Origin: Aaosphaeria pasadenensis
Lineage: Eukaryota; Ascomycota; Dothideomycetes; Pleosporales
DNA: 64,000 bases
Assembly: GCA_022813625.1 (NCBI GenBank)
Contig: JAKLMB010000018.1
Span: 682,001-746,000 of the forward strand
Direction of reading: 5' to 3'
Each line of letters starts with the position of its first letter. The first letter of the stretch is position 1. The notes beneath the pieces are model-generated. The model did not search any database. It was not told the DNA's origin and was given only the letters and a program-made list of their open reading frames with translations. The translations under genes and the position numbers were made by a program. This document shows, piece by piece, positions 34,983 to 45,841 of this stretch.

Positions 34983-36149
34983 TTAATCAATACTGGCGTA
35001 CGTTCGTTGGCCTCTTGTCATCACATCGCCCAAGTCCAGTCCATCCATAGCTTTCTCACGAACGTTCGACATGAATTTCCGGCTTCCGTCCTTGTTCTTT
35101 CTACGTCTTTCCTCTTCCTCAGCATCTTGGGCTTCAATAAGTTTGACCCTCTCACTACGCTGCGTTTCCAACGAGGAGGCATCAGCCTGCATCTTCGCAA
35201 GCTTCTCGGCGGCACTCTCTGAATTTTCTTTCCTTTCAGTGGGGTTCTCTCGTGCTCGCGTATCGTTCTGGGGTTGCTGGTGAGATCTCCAATTGCGATT
35301 GCGATCATCACGTCTTGACGGATGCGGGGAGTATCGATGGGGGGAGCGCTGACGATGGCTATTGTGATCGTCGCGCCTGTCTCTCCCCACCCGTTGCGGG
35401 GAGCGAGAACGATCGCTCCTACGGTGTCGACGATCCCTCTCATCTGCAGAACCCCTCGACCTCGACCGATCTCGCCTACTTTGTCTGTGCCGTCGTTCAC
35501 GACCATCGTCGTAATCTCTTGACCACGAACGGTGTCTGTGCCTGCGTCTCCGTTCCCGGTCATCGGACGAGTCTCGCGACCTCGATCGGTCTCTTCGGCT
35601 GTGCCTGTGTTTGTGCTTCTTCTCTTTCTCTCGCTCCTTCTGGCGCTTCTCTTCGTATTTCGCTTTCTGTTGTGCATCTCTAAGCATCTTCAGTTGTGCG
35701 TCCATTTTTTGCTTCTGAATCAGGAGAAGTGGATCCTGCGCGACCTTGGACTGGATGTCCCGCGTCGAATTGGCGTTGCTGGAAGTTGCCGTGTCTACGC
35801 TTGCAGCGGCGCCTTTCGTGAGGCTCTGTGTGGCTGGGTCATTTCCTTTGAGAAGGCCGTCGATGCGTCGCTTGCCGAGGAGATAGCCCTCGCGCTCTTC
35901 GGAGACCATGTCACCAGATGCACCTGGTCCGGAGTACATCCAGTCTACCCGTTTCTGCGCCACTTTGCCGCCTGCAGCTTCCTGCATCTTCTGCAACTCT
36001 TCGATAGCACGCTCCTCTTCTCTTTCTCTCCTCAACTTCTCGATCTGTTTCCTTTCCTCAAGTGCATTCTTCTCTTCTTGCCACACCTTCTGCTGGTTCT
36101 TCATGAGATGGGGATGCCATGACTTCTTCAAGTTGAGATCGCCTCCCAT
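34983..36149 (-). CDS. cwc25: Pre-mRNA-splicing factor CWC25
   Basis: An intronless frame of 388 residues. The start MGGDLNLKKSWHPHL is the hallmark of the family and fixes the ATG at 36147-36149, although the frame is open upstream. The N-terminal Cir_N-type coiled region (KVWQEEKNALEERKQIEKL) is followed by VDWMYSGP, another CWC25 hallmark. The C-terminal half is an RS-like domain with many Arg-Ser, Arg-Asp and His repeats, then a lysine/glutamate coiled coil. Cwc25 joins the activated spliceosome after Prp2 and promotes the first catalytic step. Divergent from ESF2. Confidence 0.92.
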   Translation of the reverse strand: MGGDLNLKKSWHPHLMKNQQKVWQEEKNALEERKQIEKLRREREEERAIEELQKMQEAAGGKVAQKRVDWMYSGPGASGDMVSEEREGYLLGKRRIDGLLKGNDPATQSLTKGAAASVDTATSSNANSTRDIQSKVAQDPLLLIQKQKMDAQLKMLRDAQQKAKYEEKRQKEREKEKKHKHRHSRRDRSRSRDSSDDRERRRRHRHRSWSRDYDDGRERRHRQSRRDRSRSRGSADERDRRHRRSDRSRSPQRVGRDRRDDHNSHRQRSPHRYSPHPSRRDDRNRNWRSHQQPQNDTRARENPTERKENSESAAEKLAKMQADASSLETQRSERVKLIEAQDAEEEERRRKNKDGSRKFMSNVREKAMDGLDLGDVMTRGQRTYASID

Positions 36150-36609
36150 TGCTTCTGATTGGGCGGGCACTCGGATGGGATGGTTGTGATTTATGCGAGA
36201 AGCTTGCTGCCGTAGCCGTGCGTGCGCTGAGGGTGTTTGGTCGTATCTGGACGAAGTCGGATGTACCTGTAGGGATATGCGATGCGTATGTTCATAGAAT
36301 GGTGATTGCCAGTGCTAGATGTGCTTGTGCAGATGCGGATGCAGAGGAGATGATGCGTCCGTACAGATGCTGCTGAGGGCGACGTGTCTGTGTACGAACA
36401 TTCAAGGCTCGAAGTTGGGAAGCAGAGGTAGAGAAGTCGACGCCTAGACCATTACATAAGCTCCTCCGCCCCACTAAAAAATCACCTCCGTGCCTTGCTC
36501 CGCAAAAGTTTACAGGAACGAAACATTTCGAATCTACGAGAACTCGTACATTGCCAGCAAGGCCCAACTAGGGACCGCCACTCTCACAATTAGCTTTTGA
36601 ATACTCACA
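36150..36609. promoter_or_regulatory. Shared intergenic promoter region CWC25 / ESF2
   Basis: 460 bp separate the two divergent starts. No specific site is claimed. Confidence 0.45.
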
Positions 36610-37596
36610 ATGTCCACCCGAAAACGCAATGAATGGCTCGATGCTGGAGAGAGCGACGACGATGAGCGCGGGTACGACTCGGAAGAAGACAGTAGAGCGC
36701 AAATACTCCGCAATTCCAAGCGACAGAAAGTTTCTCACGACTCCGATGCGGAAGAAGAGGACGAATTGAATGATGAAGGGAGCGAGGCCGCATTTGACGA
36801 GGAGGAAGACATCCCAATCACCGCAGACCTAGACGACGATGACGATGACGACGACAATGCAGAGATTAGACGACTGAAAGCCCTCGCAGCTGGTCTTCCC
36901 GCGGACAAAGCAGCGAAACTTTCTCAACCCCTTTCACTAACATCGAAACCCCCGAAGGACAAATCCGGCATAATATACCTCTCGCGATGTCCGCCTTTCA
37001 TGAAGCCTTCCGTTCTTCGCTCGCTCCTTACACCGTATGGCGCGGTCGGTCGCATATTCCTTACTCCCGAATCAGCTACACAACGAACTCAACGTTTGAA
37101 AGGTGGTGGAACGAGGCGAAAACTTTTCCTTGACGGATGGGTGGAATTCCTAAAGAAACGCGACGCGAAGTTTGTAGCAGAGAACCTCAACGCGCAGACT
37201 ATGGGTGGCAAGAAGAGAGGGAGGTGGCATGATGAAGTCTGGAACATCAAATATCTCAAGGGTATCAAGTGGGGTGACTTGGTAGAACAGATCCAGAATG
37301 AGAACGCCGAGAGACAGGCACGTATGCGCACAGAGATTGCGCAGACCAAGAAGGAGAATACTCGGTTTCTGGAGGACATTGAAAAGGGGAAGATTGCAAA
37401 GACGATGGAGGAGAGGAGGAAGAAAAGATTCGGAGAGGATGGGCAAGAAGCGACAGAGGAAACCGTCGAGGAGGCGGGTACTGGCAAAAAGACGAAACGG
37501 TCAAAGATGGAGTTCAGGCAAAGTGTAGTTAAATCAAAGAAGGAGAAGGTGGAGCCTGGCCAGGACACAAGTAAGGTTTTGAGTATGATATTCTAG
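36610..37596 (+). CDS. esf2: Pre-rRNA-processing protein ESF2 (ABT1-like)
   Basis: An intronless frame of 328 residues from the ATG at 36610. The N-terminus is very acidic, with a run of Asp (about 76-83). An RRM-like domain follows (about 118-220): GIIYLSRCPPFMKPSVLRSL as the first strand and helix, YGAVGRIFLTPE, FLDGWVEFLKKRDAKFVAENLN, then MGGKKRGRWHDEVWNIKYL, which is diagnostic of Esf2/ABT1. The C-terminus is a charged helix. Esf2 works in the SSU processome and stimulates the helicase Dbp8 during 18S rRNA maturation. Convergent with SYF2. Confidence 0.93.
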   Translation: MSTRKRNEWLDAGESDDDERGYDSEEDSRAQILRNSKRQKVSHDSDAEEEDELNDEGSEAAFDEEEDIPITADLDDDDDDDDNAEIRRLKALAAGLPADKAAKLSQPLSLTSKPPKDKSGIIYLSRCPPFMKPSVLRSLLTPYGAVGRIFLTPESATQRTQRLKGGGTRRKLFLDGWVEFLKKRDAKFVAENLNAQTMGGKKRGRWHDEVWNIKYLKGIKWGDLVEQIQNENAERQARMRTEIAQTKKENTRFLEDIEKGKIAKTMEERRKKRFGEDGQEATEETVEEAGTGKKTKRSKMEFRQSVVKSKKEKVEPGQDTSKVLSMIF

Positions 37597-37951
37597 ATTT
37601 AGAATTGGCACGTTATGATTTACATTCGAGTCTTCGTCAGTTCGATGCCAGCGGCTCCATCTTCATGTTAAAACGGACTTCATGAGGTCAATCTGATACA
37701 ATAATCTTTCATTGGCATGTATGTTACGTGGATGCGGTTCATTTGGGCACAGCAAACAAGCATGTGAGCACGATGCTTTTCACAGAATCGTCCCGTCATA
37801 AATTTCATTTGGCTTGAAACTATTCATAACCCAGAAACCAAGCCAAGCACTCCGAGAGCTAGACGGCCTTCCCAAACTCCGCAAGAATTACAAAAGGGTA
37901 TAGCATGGATAATTAATGATTTGTGTCTCTAAAGACCGGTTCGTGATCCCC
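37597..37951. other. Convergent 3' flanks ESF2 / SYF2
   Basis: 355 bp between stop codons. Nothing was recognised. Confidence 0.5.
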
Positions 37952-38866
37952 TTAGATAGCAGTGCCGCGTTCGAAGTTCTCCCTTGTCTCGGTAGTGAAC
38001 TTATTGTAGAATCTCGCGAGTTTGTTGTTGAACTGCTTGTTCTTCTCGTTGATGGCAGTTACATCACCGCCGTCATCTTGGTTCGCCATTCGTTTGGCGC
38101 GTGCCTCTAGTCGAGCCCGCTCACGCCTGACCTCGTCGTCCACAGCCCTGTCGATGTCTTCGGCAGATGGCTTGTGGTGGTTGGGCTGATATTCCTCCTC
38201 CGCTGGCTCGTTCCTTTTTCCGGTTTTTGGATCATAAACGAATTTCTCGCCATTCTCGTCCTCGAGGAGCTGTAGCCAACCCTTGTCCAGGTGTTCTTGG
38301 ATCTTTTCCGCTTTTTGTAATTGGTAACGTTCACGATTGGCGTCGTCCATTCGTCGAACTTGGCGTTTGTAGGTCTTGTTGGCTTCCCTTTCGTGATTAT
38401 TAAATGCATTATCCTCGCGATTCTTCCGCTTTCTCGTCGTGCGCTTGTCCCATTGCTGGGATTCTTCTGCTGTATAGTCGAACGCCTGTTTGCGCCCATC
38501 AGGATCATTCAACTTCTCGAGTTTGAATTGCGCTCTCGCTCGCTTCTCTTCCAACTTTCTTTGTCGTTGATCTTCTTCAACCTGATCCTGTTTCGGTTCA
38601 AGTGCGCCAACCTCACGTGTCTCATTTTTTGTGGCAATCTTCACCGATCGAAGATTTTTAAAGCGAGCCATGCGAGCGGCTAGCGATGCCTTCTGATCCT
38701 GGACTGCAGGCGCGGGTGCATCGTCATGACTGAGAATGGATGTGGCCGAATCATCGACGTGAGGGCGAGGAGATTTCACTGGCGGTGACGTGGTATTTGG
38801 TTCGGATTTCTCTGGAGGGAGTTCCGATAAGGGAGCGGCGGGATCTGATCCGGCAGAATCGGTCAT
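37952..38866 (-). CDS. syf2: Pre-mRNA-splicing factor SYF2
   Basis: An intronless frame of 304 residues from the ATG at 38864-38866. After a disordered Pro/Ser N-terminus, the SYF2 domain begins with ARMARFKNLRSVKIATKNETR. The signature FDYTAEESQQWDKR follows, then AYKRQ-type (here TYKRQVRRM) and the terminal NKKFN-like segment INEKNKQFNNKLARFYNKF. Syf2 is a Prp19-associated (NTC-related) protein in the spliceosome and contributes to its activity with Syf1 and Clf1. It is near CWC25, another factor of the same machine, but not in the same promoter unit. Confidence 0.95.
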   Translation of the reverse strand: MTDSAGSDPAAPLSELPPEKSEPNTTSPPVKSPRPHVDDSATSILSHDDAPAPAVQDQKASLAARMARFKNLRSVKIATKNETREVGALEPKQDQVEEDQRQRKLEEKRARAQFKLEKLNDPDGRKQAFDYTAEESQQWDKRTTRKRKNREDNAFNNHEREANKTYKRQVRRMDDANRERYQLQKAEKIQEHLDKGWLQLLEDENGEKFVYDPKTGKRNEPAEEEYQPNHHKPSAEDIDRAVDDEVRRERARLEARAKRMANQDDGGDVTAINEKNKQFNNKLARFYNKFTTETRENFERGTAI

Positions 38867-41156
38867 CTTAGATGTTTATTGTAGGTGAAACGAGATGAAG
38901 ACGAAGTTCCAAGGTCAAGATGAAGATGTAGAGTGAGGAACAGGTACTATCTATTCATTCTCGCGATATGAGCATGAAGGGAAACCAGATGGCTGACATA
39001 AGCATGCGTGCCAAGCCAGCCATCAGCCAATCAACGTTCAAGGTTGTTTTCTTACTCCTACATACTACGAGGTAGGCACTGTTGCCCGACCAAGACTCTG
39101 TGAGTGTGCAAAGTATGGATACGACAAGGTCCGACGATCACAGGTAGATCGATAAATACAAAAAAAACCACTCAGTGATCAAGTATCAAGGGGAGCATTT
39201 TCATACTAAATCGAATCGTAACTACTCTTTTACGCGACGGGGTCCATCTTTTCAGGTCGCTCATTCAAGGACCGTCCACCAGTGATGACTGAGTAAGAAG
39301 ACCTCCCCTTCTTTTTCCGCGATACCTCAGCACAAATGGTAATTTGCCGGGTTGTAGACAGACTATGACGTCTAACTCTTCCGTGGCTTCAGGACAAATA
39401 ACAAGACTCTCATCATATGTGTCAGACAATGTCGAATTCTCAACACAATGAGACCCTGCCGGGGTTTTTTTTATCCAATCCACGAGTAACCGAACTATTT
39501 CATCGGACATCTCAATATGTTTTTGTGCTTCAGAGCTCATCCGTGTCTGTACGAATGTCACCCAAACAGTGCGAATGACGACTAACACCACCTCGAATAC
39601 ATGATGCTCACGTAGCGTAGGTGAAACAATGAAATCTTTTAACTGAACTGTTTGAAGTGGTTTGGCAGGCTTCAAGGCTTACATGATTATAATTCGGAAA
39701 CCTGGCCCATTGCAATCATATCCGTGTTTTCAGTATGTTCACGACTACAAGCTAGGTGGTCTAAACAGGCAGGTCACCTTGGGTGCCTGTTCTCCGCTGT
39801 AGATCGATGTCGGAGATGGATGAGCGAGTTTTTCCCGTCAATATTGATTTGCGAGAATTCGAATTCGGTCTATGGCGCTCGATCATAGGTTGAAGTAGTT
39901 CTGGTGACTGTACATACTCCGTACACCCATCTTGAGCGACCGATTGAACGTTCATCGAGTCGCAGGTTCTATATAAGATGATTCAGTCAAACCCGACCAT
40001 GCGGATGCAAGCGCTGACGCGCAGGGTGTGATATAGGCGCGGAGATCTTCGGATCGATGCACGCTCGGGTCCTGTTGGGAACATGATCCCAGGGAACTGG
40101 GCTTCCTCGTGGTACCATCTCAGGTCTGATATGGCTTTGAGATATTGATTGAGGGTGTGCTTTCTCTCGACTTGAAAAAGAAACCAATTCTTGTCTTGCT
40201 GCATGAGCGCGAATAGTCATCGTCAAATGTTTTGTTTCAGCGGCCGAAAGCTGAGTTGGATTAAAGATGTTGAATTACAAGTAGGCTGACCCCCTCGTGA
40301 TAATCGATCCTGTGTAACTGCTCAAAATTATTGCCAGAACTGATAATGTTAATTTTGAGGGATTCTCATCTGATATATGCCAACAGATGTCAGTTCATGG
40401 TACGCGACCCTGGATGCTCCCGTTATCTATCGACCGTGTTGCCGCTGGCCGTATCTTTGCTGGACTGTGTACTTATAAATTGGGGCATGGCTCTGGTGTA
40501 CGTCATGCTAAGACAATTACATCATATCTTGGTGCATGCAGCTACTCGTCGCAAAACGCGTGACCATGATAATGGATCAGACTTTTTTGATGTGCGGCAG
40601 TTGTCACCATAATCGCACGTAGTATTTCCAGTGTAGTTAGAAGTAGGCATAGCATACAGGCAAAGAAGTGGAGGAAAGTGGGGAGTATGCATGTTTTGTT
40701 CGCTAACATGACATAGCTGAAAGTTGGTTGCCGGTAGCGAAAGGATATACCCCGACGCAATACGAGGTGAGGACGTGTGTAGTTTGCAACTTCCAATAGC
40801 TACAGTCACAACCAACAATAATGTTCCTCGAGAGAGCTAACGCTGAGCGGGTCAAGAAAAAGCCAAATGCACTGGTAGATGCAGTTCTCGCCTCACACGT
40901 GCGTCAGAGTTATCAGTGAAGAATGTTGCTGTTTGGCGACCAAGTCACTAAACCAGCTGAAAGGCTTCTTGGATCAATAGGCCCATGTCTTCCCATAACC
41001 TGCACGAAACCTGCAGCTTACTTCTCGGTTAAGCATTAGATACCCTACATCATCAACCGTTTTCTCCGGTTGGAGTCTATCCCATCATTATTGCCTGTCA
41101 AAGCGGACAGGACAAAATATCAATTCAACGTCACGGTGTGTTGAGCGACTGTAAAG
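38867..41156. other. Gene-poor stretch left of diterpene locus
   Basis: 2.3 kb. It contains the weak HET-like fragment at 39265-39675 and a partial copy of the TACTCCGTA motif at 39915-39923. Other frames show no family signal. The right end should contain the promoter of the class I-type diterpene synthase gene. Confidence 0.5.
39265..39675 (-). pseudogene. Possible fragment of a HET-domain-type protein C-terminus
   Basis: An open frame of about 136 codons without an ATG at its start. The last third (ELDVIVCLQPGKLPFVLRYRG) resembles the end of fungal heterokaryon-incompatibility proteins, where a 'GD..C.L.G...PFVLR' strand pair is common. No N-terminal HET motif is found nearby on this strand. 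It could equally be a chance frame. I would treat it as a decayed remnant at best. Confidence 0.25.
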
Positions 41157-43997
41157 ATGGAGTCAAAACTTCTAAAATCCAGGGCAAGCGACCTATTGAA
41201 GCGTCTTTCCAAGGCGACTGAGGCAGGCGGCTCATCAGCCGCTTATGACTCGTCGCTCTTCGACACTGCACTTTTGGCATCTCTCTACCAGAAACGAACC
41301 CAGTCTGCAGAAGATAGAGTCCCCTCGAAACAGATCGAAGACCGCCTGTTAATTCCAGAAAGTTTCAATTTCTTACTCTCTCGGCAAAACCCAAATGGAG
41401 GTTGGGATTCGGGCGTGCAGCACCACAAGCTGGGCTGCATCTTGAATGTAGCAGCGGGATTGCTGGCCATTGTGAAAAGAAAAAGTCGGACGACTGCATG
41501 GTCCCATCCATCAACTGAGGCTTTAGAAATGCGAGCGCAAAAGGCAGAGGAACACCTTAATCATCTGTTATCTACTTGGAGCATACAAGAAGCGCAACAT
41601 TTGCAGAAGTCCATACAGAGTCTTGCGCGTATACTTGGGCGACTAAGAGACGAGGGTGTCGTTATCCGCCTAACCGGCCCTCAACAGGACATGTCCACCA
41701 GCAGCATCACAAACAGACACCATGATGTCGATGAGACTAAGAAAAGTACAGTTGGCATCGATCGATCGCCAGCAGCAACAATACTACATCTCTTGGACCT
41801 TGAGACAGGGAACACGGAATACGAGAACTACCTTCTGGAAGCAAGCGCGGCAACTGGTTCAAGCGGATGTCTACCGGCCGAATACCCCATATCTCAACAC
41901 GCAACCCGGACGGTATGTGAATGATCCAGTTTGGATTGTATGTTAGGCATAGGCTATGGGTTGTTGACATTCAAACAGGTCCAAGAACTACTGTTGGAAA
42001 GTGGCTTAATGGACGCTCGGACTCTGCCTTCTGAACCGATATTTGACTCTGAACTAGATAGCCTTTCGGCATCAGAAGGTGGGTAATAACTTCTGGTATC
42101 AATTGAATCACAAGCTAAACATCAACAGGTTTTGATCATGACTGCAGATACCTTAAAAGTCTAATTCAAAGACAGACCACCCCTGAGATAATAAGCGCCG
42201 TTCAAGCTCTCACCGAGCGAGTGTCCCAGCTGTGGTGGAATGGAAGCTGGAATACTACTGTGGTCAGTCGCAGTTATGTCCCGCTATGAATTTTCTAGGT
42301 TGCTGACGCCACAATAGTGTACTTCAGATTACTACGCCTACCTGTTGTTCGTGCAAGTTTTCAGGAAAATTGTAAAATCCCATGAGTGGAAAACTCAGTT
42401 ATCAGACGATTTTCTACACATTCGTGGGCCTACAATGATCGTGCAAATGGTCACGAAGATCCTCAGCGAGCAGAACACTGACGGCACCTGGGGAGAAGGC
42501 ATGTATGGCTGCCTAGAGACTACATCTCTAGCACTGATCGGTCTGGTATCGGCGATGAGTCTGGACTTCCTCGGTATTATCTTCATGGATATTCGTCATG
42601 CTGTTGAGAAAGGGCGAGAATTGCTTCTGTTCTCATTATTGTCCGGAAAAGATACCCCGGGTACAAAAAATGCTCTTTGGATAGGGCAATCGGCCTCCAC
42701 CTCACCACTTCTGCGAGAGGCTTACATGGTTTCTGCCGTAGCGCAAACGCTCGAGGTTAAAACCTCTGAGGATCGAACCGCGACACTTGCAGACAAAGCA
42801 TCGCGAAAGGCTTTAGGCTTGGCCTCCTTCTTCCATTCGCTACCCGCACTCAGCAACGCGCCCTTCCTCCAGTTGAAGGCTGGGGCAATCGAGAGCTCCT
42901 TTTACGTTACGATGCTGAAGACGATGCGCACCGACATATTCCCCGTCACAAAAGCTAAGGAAATGGACAAATACTTCGACTACATCCCAATCATGTGGAC
43001 AATGAGCAGCTACTCCAAAGGCGGTTACGTACCTCCCGTACTGATCTGGGATATCTCCGTCCTATCGATGTACATCTTCCTAGTAGACGAGTATATGGAG
43101 GGATATGTTGCTAATTTTACAACCACCGAATTCGCCGAGCTTCGTGCTGGAATCGAGAATATCTTTGCTCTCGACCATTGCCCCATCGCACCTTTTGCAG
43201 GAAATGCCACGCCTAGTGCTCGCGTACAGGCCGCCTTGGAGGTTCTCGGAAAGTGGGCCAATTATCACTTAACATATCCATCTCTGGCCGCCGCTTCGGC
43301 TGTGGATACTCTGAATCTACGCGTGGAGTCAAAGAATTACCTTCTACATCATATAACACAGCTTGCCGACAACCAACGCCTTGCAGTCCAAGCGCAGGGG
43401 ACTGCTTCAGGTCCTTTCCGCACCCCAAGTATGGGATTTGCACACTGGCTTCACGTCGTCGGAAGCGGACATATCGGTGCACCAATTGGTTTGGTATGGT
43501 TTTCTGCATGTGTAGGATCAAAGCTTAGAGGGGCGAAGAAAGACTGCTTTCGCACTGTCAAGCAAAAGATGATGATCTGGAACGCCAACTCTCATGCTGG
43601 GAAGCAGCTGAGAATGTTCAACGACTACGGAAGTATAGCGAGGGATGCAGCAGAGCGAAACCTAAACAGTGTGGATTTCCCCGAGTTCTTTAGCGACGGA
43701 AGTCAGACCCAGACCCAGCCCTGCGGCAGTCCCATCGAGAAGACAAGTCAAGGCAAGGGATCCAATGATGTTGACTCTTTCAAAGTCACTCTGCGAAAAC
43801 AGACTCTTCTCGATGCAGCTATGTACGAACGTATGTGCACGGAAAGAGAAATGGATGACTTATATTTGGAATTGGCGAAGGATGGATTGATCGGAGAAAG
43901 GCTTGCGAAATGGGTAGAGGTTTACTATGCGGGCGGTGATTTGTTCTCAGATATGTACCTCGTACGAGATGTTACCAACAGCACCAAGGATCGATAA
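41157..43997 (+). CDS. Diterpene synthase, class I (kaurene-synthase-like), class II centre degenerate
   Basis: Four exons: 41157-41912, 41979-42078, 42129-42262 and 42318-43997, giving 889 residues, all joins in phase (0, 1, 0). The plan is gamma-beta-alpha as in fungal bifunctional CPS/KS. The gamma part has SLFDTALLASL (about 33-43) and QNPNGGWDSG. The beta part keeps the QW-like QNTDGTWGEG (about 382). Where class II enzymes carry DxDD, this protein has DHDC (288-291), and the exon is 52 codons shorter than in the paralogue at 45842. The alpha domain is intact: DEYME (587-591, like the DEFFE of fungal kaurene synthases) and NDYGSIARD (765-773, NDxxSxxxD) followed by NLNSVDFPEF. I infer ionisation of a copalyl-type diphosphate made by the neighbour. 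The product is unknown. Confidence 0.88.
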
Positions 43998-45841
43998 AAG
44001 TCTCTCATAGGTAATCAAGAGCGAAAAACTGTGCGTCAAGTTACTCCCTGCGGAAGCCCCCACTCTGTCGTTCCCAATGTACCAGGACTCCTTTCGAGAT
44101 GGCTTTGGTCAGATGGACGTATTGAAAACTATTGGACAAGAGGGCCACGGCTAGACATATTGTAATCAGCCCAACACACGAGAAGTTGAATATGATCATC
44201 TAGCTGCTCTTCGTTTCTATCTAGAAAATACTATCTGTGCTCAGATACGTTAGGGTTCCTTGAGATTGTCATTCAGATACGGAATACGGGTGGATTGTAG
44301 ACCAAGTCATACCAATTAGAAGTTCACCATAAACAGAATTATTCACGGACCACATTAAGGTGGGGAATTTGAACATTGACCAATTGAAATAATGAATGAA
44401 TTATGTCGATGTATTCCTGCCTCCAGATCACTATCGGAGTCCCTGCATGCTACATCCCAGGTTCAGGAGGATCTTCAAAGCCGGGTTCTTCAGAGTGTCT
44501 CGAAATGTGGGATCGCTAATATGTTTTGACCGTTATCTGTCATACCCAAGTTGAGCAACGAGATAATACGAAACTGCATCATACAGCAGGGATGTGTATG
44601 TGTTTCGGGGACCAAGATAACCTAATCTTGTATTACCAGGTAAATACTTCGAAGGACATGGTATTAGTTCATCGCTTACGGTAAGGTGTCGCGGTTTGGA
44701 TGTGGCCAACTCACTATTGTGTCGATCATAGCCTGTACAAGTTCTTCACATTCCTTCACGGGCAAACATTTGAAGGCGTCCAAGTTCAATCAGTCAAGAT
44801 TCTTTTGTTGACCCCCAAATTTGGAAGTCAAAGTAATAATTTTGAACTCGCCTAGCCTCGGTCGAGCGGCCATATGAGGTAGAAGCGAGAAGGCGAAGAG
44901 CAGCCGTCGCCCGTGACAGGCGACATTCACAATTGTCCTGGACAAGCACTATCGAATTACCCAATGAACTGAGATAAATCGCCTTGAAATAGGACTAGCA
45001 AAAGTGGCAGCTTGTCCACGGTACAACCTGCCCGGCAGGTGCTTGACTTCACCGGTTGTTCTGTTCAGCAGCATTAGTTAGCCCCGAATAATCAGATTAC
45101 TCTTGCTTCAAGCTTCGAGGTGTTCAAGCTTCGAGGCGTTTTTTGTGTTTCACATGTGGAGCTCTAAGAGATCATTGTACTTAGACACAAGTGTGGTTGC
45201 ATTATTCCATCTCATTCGTTTACACAGAAACGGCGCCAAAACATTGCGCCATGGGGTTCGGGGACTATCGTGAGGCGCTACATGCATTAGTTAATGACAG
45301 GGTTAACTGACTGCGGAAGATCAAGCTGAGCATCCTATTCCTGACCCTAAGAAGACGATGAGCGAGGCTAAATTATTGCCGTCCGCCGGCTGTCCTTCTA
45401 CCGCACCTCCGTATTATGATCCATAACGGGTCTGACACGCCATTATTCACTATCCTGGCCTACATCTTACAACGAAGAACCATATGGGGTCTAGTTGATC
45501 CGTACACAAGGATCGAGACAACACGGCTGGGGTTACGTATTCCCCTAGAGTATCATCGGCAATGGGCATATCGACAAAATGTCTACCATTTTCCTTTAGG
45601 ATAGTCAAGATGGGATGGTCCTGGTTCTACCTAGACGCAGGTTGACTCACGGATTCCGATCGACGTGACGTCGGCAGGAAGAATATGCGAACGACAATTG
45701 CAGGTGCGAATATATCAATATCCGTCTGCCACTCTTAATAGAGCAAGATTTTGCCTTCTAGTCTTGTTCATTCCTGTCTACAATTGTGTGAAATTATACA
45801 CTTTTTCAATGTACTAGAATTTACCGATCTTCTGATTCAAT
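43998..45841. other. Intergenic between the two diterpene synthase genes
   Basis: 1.8 kb with no supported gene. A 14-bp direct repeat lies at 45107-45136. The right part should contain the promoter of the class II gene. The stretch is a plausible place for cluster-specific regulatory sites. Confidence 0.5.
45107..45136. repeat. 14-bp direct repeat TTCAAGCTTCGAGG x2
   Basis: Two identical copies separated by two bases (45107-45120 and 45123-45136), about 0.7 kb upstream of the class II diterpene cyclase start. Confidence 0.7.

Noticed and set aside
35532..36122. 196-codon hydrophobic frame antisense to CWC25
   Set aside because: The hydrophobic look arises from the complement of Lys/Glu-rich codons. 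No start or splice context was found.
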